Shown piece after piece: positions 1 to 5,261 of a stretch of DNA of 5,261 nucleotides (position 1 is the first letter of the stretch; each line of letters begins with the position of its first letter). A model generated the notes under the pieces. That model did no database searches. It was given only the letters and a program-made list of their open reading frames with translations, and had not been told where the DNA came from. Location: positions 1 to 5,261 of the forward strand of contig CAIOZP010000699.1 in the NCBI GenBank assembly GCA_903862805.1, written 5' to 3'. The translations under genes were made by a program, and so were the position numbers. This DNA comes from an uncultured Fibrobacterota bacterium. GTDB lineage: Bacteria; Fibrobacterota; Chitinivibrionia; Chitinivibrionales; CAIOZP01.

Positions 1-111
1 TCCGGTGTTTGTTCCGCTGCCCTTGTCCGACACGGAGGAATTGGAGCAGCCGGCGATAACAAGCAACGTAACGGAAAGCGATATGAATATTGACAAAATG
101 CGATTTATCAT
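1..111 (-). CDS. Lipoprotein, N-terminal fragment (cut by window edge)
   Basis: An ATG at 111-109 on the minus strand opens a frame of 37 codons that runs to the window edge without a stop. The peptide has a short basic start (MINR), a hydrophobic core (ILSIFISLSVTLLV) and a canonical lipobox, IAGC, with Cys22 as the predicted lipidated residue. A Ser/Gly/Thr/Asn-rich linker follows (SNSSVSDKGSGTNTG). Signal peptidase II processing and anchoring in the membrane are therefore expected. Residue +2 after the Cys is Ser, so there is no Asp-type inner-membrane retention signal of the E. coli kind. The start overlaps the stop of the upstream regulator gene as ATGA, and a strong GGAGG lies 7 bases before the ATG. 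That makes the start convincing and points to translational coupling. The mature domain is outside the window, so its function is unknown. Confidence 0.85.
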   Translation of the reverse strand, partial: MINRILSIFISLSVTLLVIAGCSNSSVSDKGSGTNTG

Positions 112-929
112 AGCTTGTCCTCCGAGACCGGGAAGAGCTGGATACCGACCTGATACACCCGATCCACGTCATTGTCGGCTGCCGCTATGCGAAGCAGTTC
201 CTCGCGGAATTCGTCTATGCGCGAGGCAAGCGAATGAAAACCCTTTTTGGAAATCTTCAGTGTGAGGCCTGAAACACTTCGCTCGTCGGTGGTGCTCTCG
301 CGAAGAGCTGTAGTAGCGTGAGCGAGCATCTGCTCATGGAAATTTCTCACCGCAAGCGACTTGACATCGGGATCGGTTGCGATCAGTGCCGACGACTGTC
401 TGTAAGTACCGTCCACCAACATGATCAGTCCGGTTGACAGAAGGACATCGATGGCATGTTGGGTCTGTCTGACCGTGATCTTCGGCCTGACCTTCGATGC
501 GATATCCTGAAGCGGAATGCCGGAAGGCTTGTTGGAAATGACCTCCCTGACAATCGGGATGAACCACTCGGAATAATAGCTGAACTGGTCAATATTGATC
601 TTTGCAACACCGGCGCGCGTGCGGATCTGGGCCATTCGCATGAAATGATAGTTGCGGTCATAGTCGGTGTCGGCATGGGTGAATGCCACCATCGCATGAA
701 GATAGGCCGATTCGCTTTTGTCAAGCAGCAGGGCGGCTGCGACACGGTCTATCGAATATGATCCGAGGTTCTTGGAACCATCGACAACAAGCTTGAGAAA
801 AACCGGCGAGCCGAATCCGGCCTTCTTTGCGAGCAAACGCCACGAAAAGCCGGGCTCGGTCTTCTTGTGCTCGGTGTAATAGTCGCCCAGATATCGGCGA
901 TAATTCTCGTAGGTGTAGATACTTTCCAA
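108..929 (-). CDS. TIGR02147/DUF4423 family putative transcriptional regulator
   Basis: A 273-residue soluble protein with no signal peptide or membrane segment. The N-terminus (SIYTYENYRRYLGDYY), the segment around residues 28-63 (SWRLLAKKAGFGSPVFLK, then SYSIDRVAAAL), the YYSEWFIPIVREV stretch (118-130) and the C-terminal VYQVGIQLFPVS match the TIGR02147 (DUF4423) family, first defined from Fibrobacter succinogenes paralogues. Residues 28-63 look like a Cro/CI-type helix-turn-helix. Residues 138-180 (PLQDIASKV, then QTQHAIDVLLSTGLIMLVDG) look like a winged helix, so DNA binding is inferred; the family has no well-established biochemical role that I know of. The start is TTG at 929-927: an in-frame TAG lies two codons upstream, the encoded N-terminus fits the family, and AGGG lies 8 bases before it. 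The stop overlaps the downstream lipoprotein start by 4 bases, so the pair is probably one operon. The peptidase gene lies 85 bases upstream in the same orientation. Confidence 0.88.
   Translation of the reverse strand: MESIYTYENYRRYLGDYYTEHKKTEPGFSWRLLAKKAGFGSPVFLKLVVDGSKNLGSYSIDRVAAALLLDKSESAYLHAMVAFTHADTDYDRNYHFMRMAQIRTRAGVAKINIDQFSYYSEWFIPIVREVISNKPSGIPLQDIASKVRPKITVRQTQHAIDVLLSTGLIMLVDGTYRQSSALIATDPDVKSLAVRNFHEQMLAHATTALRESTTDERSVSGLTLKISKKGFHSLASRIDEFREELLRIAAADNDVDRVYQVGIQLFPVSEDKL
119..123 (-). promoter_or_regulatory. Ribosome binding site of the lipoprotein gene
   Basis: The minus strand reads GGAGG followed by a 7-base spacer (ACAAGCT) and the ATG at 111-109. The site lies inside the last codons of the regulator gene. 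It is a near-perfect Shine-Dalgarno sequence and is the main reason to accept the otherwise very short reading frame at the window edge. Confidence 0.8.
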
Positions 930-937
930 ATGCTATT

Positions 938-941
938 CCCT
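938..941 (-). promoter_or_regulatory. Ribosome binding site supporting a TTG start
   Basis: On the minus strand AGGG is followed by 8 bases (AATAGCAT) and then TTG at 929-927. No in-frame ATG or GTG lies between the upstream TAG and this TTG. The site directly abuts the 3' arm of a small dyad at 941-955, which may influence its accessibility. Confidence 0.5.
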
Positions 942-955
942 GTTGTCAAGCAACA
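941..955. repeat. Small inverted repeat next to the regulator start
   Basis: The plus strand reads TGTTG-TCAAG-CAACA, a perfect 5-base dyad with a 5-base centre. It lies between the terminator-like hairpin and the AGGG ribosome binding site of the regulator. It could be a short RNA hairpin or a protein-binding operator, possibly autoregulatory. At this length chance is a serious alternative. Confidence 0.35.
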
Positions 956-956
956 A

Positions 957-991
957 GTCCGGCATCCCGGAATGATACCGGAATGTCGGAC
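957..991 (-). terminator. Terminator-like hairpin after the peptidase gene
   Basis: The arms 957-970 (GTCCGGCATCCCGG) and 978-991 (CCGGAATGTCGGAC) can pair over 14 positions: 12 Watson-Crick pairs, one G-U wobble and one mismatch, around a 7-base loop (AATGATA). It begins 24 bases after the peptidase stop in the direction of minus-strand transcription. The following minus-strand sequence, TTGTTGCTTG, is only moderately T-rich, so termination may be partial. The hairpin could separate the peptidase from the regulator-lipoprotein pair, act as an attenuator for read-through, or stabilise the peptidase mRNA 3' end. Confidence 0.6.
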
Positions 992-1014
992 TAACCACTC
1001 TATATCAATATGTA

Positions 1015-4000
1015 TCAGTGCGTGATCGTGAAGCGATCCACCGCCCTGAATCCGTCACATTCGAACCGGTACAGATACATGCCTGCCGAGAGCTGCGGAC
1101 CGCTCAGCGAGAAGGAATGTATCCCCGAAGAAACCGCCCCCGCGTTCAGCGTTCTTACAAGTCTTCCCGAAAGATTGAAGATGGAAATCTTCGCCGTTCC
1201 CGGATTGGTCAGATTCACGATGAAACGCAGCTCGCCTGTCTTGTTTCCGGCAATGCGGCAGCTGTTGACAGATGCGAGTCTCGTCTTGACTATGCTGTTT
1301 TTCGGGTTGGATTCGACAAGCGCGCGGATGTTCCATGCTGTGTTGCCAAAAGAGCTGTTCCAGGTTGATACATCGGTCCAGGCACCGCGATAGTAAACCA
1401 GATGCTCGTTCGCAGATGCGCCGCTCATATCGCTGTATGAGCACCAGTATCCGCCGCTGAACGTGATGTCATATCCGGGAAGATAGTCCATTCCGGCTGT
1501 TATCGGAATGATGTTGGCATCGGGAATCATATAGTATTCCCAGCAGCTGTAGTTGGAGATATCCGACAAGATATTTGCCGAATCAACTGTTACCGGATTT
1601 GCGGATGATCCGGAGGGCGATGAGTAAACCTTCGCGTTGAGCGCGGTAATCCTGCCGCTTGATGAAGCGTCATTGAGATAGAACATGATGCCGGTGATAT
1701 AGTCGCCGGTGAGGCTTCCCAGTTTGTCAGAACCTAATCTGACCGTTGGAGAGAAGGCATCGCCGGCGGCATTCCCAAGGTCGCTGAAGTCTGGGGCTGA
1801 ATCATTGTCGAAACCTATTTGAAGGGCTGGCAGCCAGACAACCTGCGTTGGGACTGAATTGGTAACATAGCCGCCTGATGTGTTGGCTGTGGCAGTGATC
1901 ATGCCAAGTGCGGATCTTCCGGGAGCCGGTATCGATGCCGTGAACAGGGACACACTCGGATCGCTTGGATCGGTGCCAGCACTCGCCAAACTTATCTGGG
2001 AGGCAGGACATTTGTTGATGGAAACATTTGCAGTAACCGAGGAAATGCTTGTAGCACAACGCAGTTTTGCTGTCAACGTCATGGCATCAGAAGGTAGAGT
2101 AATCGGAGCTGAGATGGAAACGAATCTTGGATATTTCATAGAATTCGGACTGGATATGAAGGCAGTGATCGGCCAGCTTCCGTTACGTCCGAGGGCGGTG
2201 TTCTGCGTGAGCGTCGTCCATTGACCACCGATGAAAATCACGTTGCTCTTGCCTTCGATCGGTGTGCCTTCGACAAGCTCTAAAGGCCATGCGCCGCTTG
2301 ACCATCCGATGCGGTATCCGACCCAGTAGTCATGATCCGAATCGAGCGCCACCGGAGTGCTGAATGTACATGTTGTCCATCCGCTCGCATCTACAAGACT
2401 CTTAACATCCATGTCGACCATCTGCTCGGTCGGGCTTCCGTTTTTCGGGCCACGGTAAACAACCGCCGAGACGGGATTGACATAGTTGTCGTAGGTTGTG
2501 ATACGCGGAAATTTCATCCCGGAAATCATTCCGCCGTTATAGAACTGGCCTATCTCCTGAGCGCCAAGTTTTATTGCCGCAATGACCGTATCGGCACTGC
2601 CGGTGCCAGTCCATGTTCCGCCTTGGTCAATGTAGAAAACGCTCTTGTCATATCCCCAAGTGATCGGAACCTGTTTCAGGTACGAAACGTTTCCGAGGTT
2701 GTCGGACATGGTCAGATCGAACGAGCCGGTAACGGTGTCGGCAGGACATGGAATCGCGGCGCTGATAAGAACAGTGTCTCCGGTTCCGGCAGTGATAATG
2801 GTCGGAACTGATGTCACCGTACCTCCGGGAAGAACGTAGGTCATCACGGCTGATTTCACGCCGGAAGGCTCGATCACTTTTATGACGGGCTTCATCGAGT
2901 CACCCATGAAGGCAAACAGTCCGTTCATTCCGACTACAACCGGCCCAAGATAATCTGTCGCCGGATTTCCAGACTTGATAATGGTGAGCGTGGTGGTTCC
3001 GATACCATTGAGCGTATTGACCTGCGAGCCGCTCTTCCATGCCCAGGTCTTTCCGGCATCAGCGTTGTCGGTGAGAGCGAAAAGGTCGATCTGTCCGCTG
3101 TCTTTTGCACCGGCACGATCGACTGTCAGGAAGACCTTGTATGGCTTGCTTGCATCGATCTTCGAAGTCAGATCAGCAATGGTAAACTCGAAATCAATCG
3201 GATTGTAGTTGCCCAAACCCTGCATCGGTACGACATTCATCGGCGCACCGGCGCTGTCATTGGCTGGTTTTCCAATAAGAAGCTGCTTTGAAAATGAAGG
3301 CGAAGTCGCGTTGGTGTCCTGTGAAACGCCAAGATTGAAGGTGAGTTCAAAACGTGAATTCTCCTGTATTTCCATTTTTACGGTCTGTGTTATCGAACGA
3401 GTGCCTTCAACTGCGATACCATAAACCTGGGCTTGGTCAACGCCACCATTGTCTTGAGTGTTGTAATTGAAATCTGCATAAGAAAGCCAGCAGAATCCAC
3501 TGTCGCCAAACCATGTTCCCCAGCTGTTTGCGACCTTGAGGGCACCGGTCTCGACGGCACTGTTTGCGGAGTCGTAAATCTTGATGCTGTCGTCATAACC
3601 GACAAAGGTCATCATGTGCGCACCGCCAGTTCCCCATTTGGTGATAACATGCTCGCCATTATGATAAGGGTAGCCGATGGTGTACATAGTGTAGCCTGAA
3701 GAGTTTGCCGAGAAGCTCACAATATGGCCATCCACAAGATACTGTTTGAGATTCGCGAGGCCGGTGGCTGTGTTAAGGTTATTGATTGTGGTCATGCTGG
3801 TGATATTGTACGGAGCGGATCTTTTGTACTGATCGAATCCGCTCATCCATTTTGTCCAGGTCGGATCGCCGCCGTCTTCGCCACCGAAGTCTGTCATGTT
3901 TGCACAGCCTATCTGCTCGACAATGTCCCAGCCCTGCCAAGGCCACGAACCCTGATCCGCTGCACCGTTGATAAAATCCCAAGTGAAATGCGGTGCGAAC

Positions 4001-4353
4001 TGATTGTCGGAGATTGATCCGTCACGATCAAGGAGCTTGTTCACCTCGTATGTAAGAACGTAGCCGATACCCGATGCCTGCGCACACGAGCTGCCAGTCT
4101 GATTGAAAATCGGTCGGAAATATTTCGTCGTCGAATTGTCCGCCGATGCCGGAAGTGTCGCACAGTTCCTCGGGTCGCGGGCAAAGTGGGGCATTGCAGA
4201 AATGCGCGCTTTGTCCTTTGCGCTCAATGGCGGAACGTCACCAGCGATCCACGGCGGTGCGGACTTGTCGGGATTCACGTTGATGATCTGCGCACCTGCC
4301 GCCACGACAAGCGTCACTACTGCCAGAATAAGTTGCTCAAGTTTCCTGATCAT
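1015..4353 (-). CDS. Secreted papain-like (C1A) cysteine peptidase with T9SS-type C-terminal sorting domain
   Basis: A 1112-residue multidomain exported protease. Residues 1-21 form a signal peptide (MIRKLEQLILAVVTLVVAAGA, likely cut before Gln22). Residues 22-75 are a short pro-region. Residues 76-300 are a papain-fold domain with oxyanion Gln85, catalytic Cys90 in QTGSSCAQASG, His246 in GGAHMMTFVGYDD and Asn276 in VANSWGTWFGDSGF, so all key residues are present. Residues 301-485 are beta-rich. Two related Ig-like plus jelly-roll-like modules follow at about 486-737 and 741-1017. Residues 1022-1112 resemble a type A sorting domain (KISIFNLSGRLVRTL, LSAGMYLYRFE, ending FTITH), implying outer-membrane passage by a type IX system and release or surface attachment. 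The frame stays open upstream to a TTG at 4506, but the ATG at 4353 was chosen because it opens directly with the signal peptide and has AAAGGG 6 bases upstream. The substrate is unknown; degradation of external protein is the simplest role. Confidence 0.9.
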   Translation of the reverse strand: MIRKLEQLILAVVTLVVAAGAQIINVNPDKSAPPWIAGDVPPLSAKDKARISAMPHFARDPRNCATLPASADNSTTKYFRPIFNQTGSSCAQASGIGYVLTYEVNKLLDRDGSISDNQFAPHFTWDFINGAADQGSWPWQGWDIVEQIGCANMTDFGGEDGGDPTWTKWMSGFDQYKRSAPYNITSMTTINNLNTATGLANLKQYLVDGHIVSFSANSSGYTMYTIGYPYHNGEHVITKWGTGGAHMMTFVGYDDSIKIYDSANSAVETGALKVANSWGTWFGDSGFCWLSYADFNYNTQDNGGVDQAQVYGIAVEGTRSITQTVKMEIQENSRFELTFNLGVSQDTNATSPSFSKQLLIGKPANDSAGAPMNVVPMQGLGNYNPIDFEFTIADLTSKIDASKPYKVFLTVDRAGAKDSGQIDLFALTDNADAGKTWAWKSGSQVNTLNGIGTTTLTIIKSGNPATDYLGPVVVGMNGLFAFMGDSMKPVIKVIEPSGVKSAVMTYVLPGGTVTSVPTIITAGTGDTVLISAAIPCPADTVTGSFDLTMSDNLGNVSYLKQVPITWGYDKSVFYIDQGGTWTGTGSADTVIAAIKLGAQEIGQFYNGGMISGMKFPRITTYDNYVNPVSAVVYRGPKNGSPTEQMVDMDVKSLVDASGWTTCTFSTPVALDSDHDYWVGYRIGWSSGAWPLELVEGTPIEGKSNVIFIGGQWTTLTQNTALGRNGSWPITAFISSPNSMKYPRFVSISAPITLPSDAMTLTAKLRCATSISSVTANVSINKCPASQISLASAGTDPSDPSVSLFTASIPAPGRSALGMITATANTSGGYVTNSVPTQVVWLPALQIGFDNDSAPDFSDLGNAAGDAFSPTVRLGSDKLGSLTGDYITGIMFYLNDASSSGRITALNAKVYSSPSGSSANPVTVDSANILSDISNYSCWEYYMIPDANIIPITAGMDYLPGYDITFSGGYWCSYSDMSGASANEHLVYYRGAWTDVSTWNSSFGNTAWNIRALVESNPKNSIVKTRLASVNSCRIAGNKTGELRFIVNLTNPGTAKISIFNLSGRLVRTLNAGAVSSGIHSFSLSGPQLSAGMYLYRFECDGFRAVDRFTITH
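1018..1290 (-). other. T9SS type A-like C-terminal sorting domain of the peptidase
   Basis: Residues 1022-1112 show the usual pattern of these domains: a beta strand (ELRFIVNLTN), the KISIFNLSGRLVRTL motif, a Gly turn with IHSFSL, then LSAGMYLYRFE and a final short strand ending FTITH. In known type IX systems such domains direct passage through the outer membrane and are removed on arrival. Two cysteines, Cys1032 and Cys1099, flank the domain and could form a disulfide. The assignment is by pattern only. Confidence 0.75.
1303..2898 (-). repeat. Tandem duplicated Ig-like plus jelly-roll-like module within the peptidase
   Basis: Residues about 486-737 (2898-2143) and 741-1017 (2133-1303) share the same order of motifs at low identity. 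Matching pairs are VLISAAIPCPADTVTGSFDL with LTAKLRCATSISSVTANVSI, QVPITWG with TQVVWLP, ISGMKF with ITGIMF, VSAVVYRGP with LNAKVYSSP, DHDYWVGYRI with GMDYLPGYDI, NVIFIGGQWTTLT with HLVYYRGAWTDVS, and GSWPITAFIS with TAWNIRALVE. Each unit appears to be an Ig-like domain of about 85-100 residues followed by a beta-sandwich of about 165 residues. Modules of this type in secreted enzymes often bind carbohydrate or mediate adhesion, but no ligand can be assigned here. Confidence 0.7.
3454..4131 (-). other. C1A papain-like catalytic domain within the peptidase
   Basis: This segment encodes residues 75-300. Cys90 is encoded at 4086-4084 (TGT), His246 at 3618-3616 (CAC) and Asn276 at 3528-3526 (AAC); each codon was checked on the minus strand. 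The order Cys, His, Asn and the flanking motifs VGYDD and NSWGTWFGDSGF are diagnostic of clan CA, family C1. The segment YFRPIFNQTGSSCAQASGIG resembles, as far as I can recall, exported C1 peptidases of Bacteroidota and Fibrobacterota. Confidence 0.9.
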
Positions 4354-4359
4354 ATCTTG

Positions 4360-4365
4360 CCCTTT
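4360..4365 (-). promoter_or_regulatory. Ribosome binding site fixing the peptidase start
   Basis: The minus strand reads AAAGGG followed by CAAGAT and the ATG at 4353-4351, a 6-base spacer. This supports the internal ATG rather than the longer reading frame, whose extra 51 residues (4506-4354) show no signal peptide or family resemblance. Confidence 0.65.
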
Positions 4366-4368
4366 CAA

Positions 4369-4473
4369 GGATACGCCACATATTCGATAAATTGGCTGAA
4401 TATTGGGATAATATACCCAGCAATTGGATGACATGCTGTATTTATTGTGGATACACAGCCTATTATGGGATAC
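4369..4473. repeat. Recurrent GGATA(C) motifs upstream of the peptidase
   Basis: GGATA occurs on the plus strand at 4369-4373, 4406-4410, 4449-4453 and 4468-4472, and three of the four are GGATAC. The last two share a longer form, TTGTGGATACA (4445-4455) and TATGGGATACA (4463-4473), and lie 19 bases apart, close to two helical turns. On the peptidase's strand the core reads GTATCC. They could be operator half-sites of a regulator acting on the peptidase or on both divergent genes. No known regulator is assigned. Confidence 0.35.
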
Positions 4474-4617
4474 AGATTCATGGATCGGAATTGCGATGGG
4501 GATCAAGTCTGTTCACAGAATTGAATAGAATCATGAGCTTGCCTGGAAAGAAAAAATCCCCGAGCCCTGAACTTCGTTACATTTATCTAAGGAATGTCAT
4601 TAACGATACATAGACAA

Positions 4618-4624
4618 AAGGAGA
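4618..4624 (+). promoter_or_regulatory. Ribosome binding site deciding a GTG start
   Basis: AAGGAGA lies upstream of the GTG at 4630-4632, with a 6-base gap between GGAG and the start. An in-frame ATG exists at 4594, but its only purine-rich stretch (AAGGA, 4589-4593) touches the start codon with no spacing, and it would add 12 residues before the signal peptide. The GTG is preferred. Confidence 0.7.
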
Positions 4625-4629
4625 ATCAA

Positions 4630-5261
4630 GTGAGATTCAGTCGGTATCTGATCCTGCCAGCTTTTTTAATCATGCAGACTACGCAGTTTTCCAATGCGGC
4701 ATGTGCGCCGTTTGTAATTCTTGAGGAGTTTCATCTTCTGGGATGCTCGATGTGCATCAACGGCGCAGCGATGGTGAATTCGGTTATCGCTGCCAACTAT
4801 GTTGGATCAGACATCACAATACTCGGATGTCATCCGACGACCGATGGCGGCGATATTTATGGACGCACCGAGTTCGACGCTTTGCAGAAACAGTACGACT
4901 TGTTCAACCACGGATTCATTTCAACTACAATTCCTTCGATTGCAATCAAGGGTGTGCTTCCCCCGCCAGACGGTGATACTTGGACCAAAACCGACGACAT
5001 TCCAGATTGGTATTTCAAGTCAATAGTCGATATGCGTTTCGCAGAAATTCCGACAAACAGCATTACTGTAACAAACCTCTGTTATGATTCCAGCTCAAGA
5101 ATAATTTCCTTTGATTATGTGATAGAAGGCGATGCCACGATCGACCAGAATCTCGATCTTGTAACTTCGACCACCGAGAATATCAGCTCAGCGGCGCAGA
5201 ACATTGTTCGGGCTTACCAGCGCACACGGCTTACCGATAAATCCGGTTCGATCAATTTTCA
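4630..5261 (+). CDS. Exported thioredoxin-fold protein, Omp28/DUF1223-like (C-terminus cut by window edge)
   Basis: A GTG start opens 210 codons without a stop to the window end. Residues 1 to about 23 form a signal peptide: basic RFSR, hydrophobic YLILPAFLIM, then a likely cleavage around SNA-A. The mature part begins with FVILEEFHLLGCSMCINGA, matching the first strand and active-site region of Omp28/DUF1223-like thioredoxin-fold proteins, with CxxC at Cys39-Ser-Met-Cys42. Further on, GFISTTIPSIAIKG (95-108) gives the expected cis-proline at Pro102. The region after residue 140 looks like a beta-rich C-terminal domain, with QNIVRAYQRTR (190-200) resembling the conserved end of these families. 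Expected location is the periplasm or outer membrane. A role in thiol-disulfide chemistry is plausible but unproven, since Omp28-type proteins have no settled activity. Cys25, Cys67 and Cys151 are extra cysteines. The sequence before Cys25 (NAAC) is not a good lipobox. The gene is divergent from the peptidase. Confidence 0.85.
   Translation, partial: MRFSRYLILPAFLIMQTTQFSNAACAPFVILEEFHLLGCSMCINGAAMVNSVIAANYVGSDITILGCHPTTDGGDIYGRTEFDALQKQYDLFNHGFISTTIPSIAIKGVLPPPDGDTWTKTDDIPDWYFKSIVDMRFAEIPTNSITVTNLCYDSSSRIISFDYVIEGDATIDQNLDLVTSTTENISSAAQNIVRAYQRTRLTDKSGSINF

Larger units (their letters stand above)
4354..4629. promoter_or_regulatory. Divergent intergenic region, presumed promoters of both flanking genes
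   Basis: This 276-base gap separates two genes transcribed away from each other, so it must hold the start signals of both unless they lie further inside. It is visibly more A/T-rich than the coding sequence, with AT-rich stretches at 4401-4416 and 4580-4614. I could not find a convincing pair of -35 and -10 boxes with 16-18 base spacing on either strand; FCB-group promoters often lack the E. coli form, so their absence is not informative. The short element GGATA occurs four times between 4369 and 4473. Short open frames crossing the gap have no ribosome binding site at good spacing and no recognisable product. Confidence 0.55.

Noticed and set aside
5..265. Plus-strand open frame of 86 codons at the left edge
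   Set aside because: It is antisense to the lipoprotein start and the regulator's end, which both have strong support; its product is rich in Pro and Arg with no recognisable domain.
749..949. Minus-strand open frame starting at a TTG just upstream of the regulator start
   Set aside because: It overlaps the regulator in another frame and its product resembles nothing; the regulator frame matches a family along its whole length.
1010..1393. Plus-strand open frame of 127 codons at the end of the peptidase gene
   Set aside because: It lies antisense to the well-supported sorting domain and has no domain or signal; it is a shadow of codon use on the other strand.
2332..2811. Plus-strand open frame of 159 codons, the longest antisense to the peptidase
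   Set aside because: It overlaps conserved repeat-module coding sequence, and the product looks like a frame shadow without a family match.
4404..4417. GGG-AT-rich-CCC element (GGGATAATATACCC) as a hairpin or palindrome
   Set aside because: Only the three outer G-C pairs match directly; the AT-rich centre does not pair symmetrically, so it is too weak to call.
4354..4506. 51-residue N-terminal extension of the peptidase from a TTG
   Set aside because: The signal peptide begins exactly at the internal ATG, which has its own ribosome binding site; the extension would bury the signal peptide.
4577..4610. Possible sigma-70-type promoter for the plus-strand gene (TTACAT, TATCTA, GATACA boxes)
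   Set aside because: No pair of boxes had both reasonable sequence and 16-18 base spacing, so it could not be supported.
4392..4613. Plus-strand small open frame of 73 codons in the intergenic region
   Set aside because: It begins at TTG with no Shine-Dalgarno sequence, has no recognisable features, and lies where the promoters of both flanking genes are expected.
4594..4629. Alternative upstream ATG start for the thioredoxin-fold protein
   Set aside because: The purine stretch touches the ATG with no spacer, and a polar 12-residue extension would precede the signal peptide; the GTG at 4630 has ideal spacing.

Overview
The window holds four protein genes. Two run off its edges, and one of these is very short. 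Three genes lie on the minus strand, in transcription order: a large secreted papain-like cysteine peptidase (4353 to 1015), a TIGR02147/DUF4423-type putative regulator (929 to 108), and the first 37 codons of a lipoprotein (111 to 1 and beyond). The fourth gene lies on the plus strand (4630 to beyond 5261). It is divergent from the peptidase and encodes an exported thioredoxin-fold protein related to Omp28/DUF1223.

The likely source is a member of Fibrobacterota or a neighbouring FCB-group lineage. The TIGR02147 family is a large paralogous family of Fibrobacter succinogenes, also found in Bdellovibrio-like bacteria. The peptidase ends in a C-terminal domain resembling type IX secretion (T9SS) type A sorting domains. 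This placement rests on family resemblance read by eye, not on a database search.

Region by region: 1-111 encodes a signal peptide and lipobox, with the rest of the lipoprotein outside the window. 108-929 encodes the regulator, which overlaps the lipoprotein start by 4 bases (ATGA), so the two are probably translationally coupled. 930-1014 is an 85-base gap with a terminator-like hairpin and a second small dyad beside the regulator's ribosome binding site. 1015-4353 is the peptidase: signal peptide, pro-region, C1A catalytic domain with intact Cys/His/Asn, a beta-rich domain, two copies of an Ig-like plus jelly-roll-like module, and the sorting domain. 4354-4629 is a divergent regulatory region with recurring GGATA motifs but no promoter that can be called confidently. 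4630-5261 is the thioredoxin-fold protein, starting at GTG.

The genes suggest a cell-envelope or secretion locus: an exported multidomain protease, an exported thiol/disulfide-type protein transcribed away from it, and a regulator coupled to a lipoprotein. That these genes act together is inference from position only. No RNA genes, CRISPR arrays, insertion sequences or phage genes are visible.
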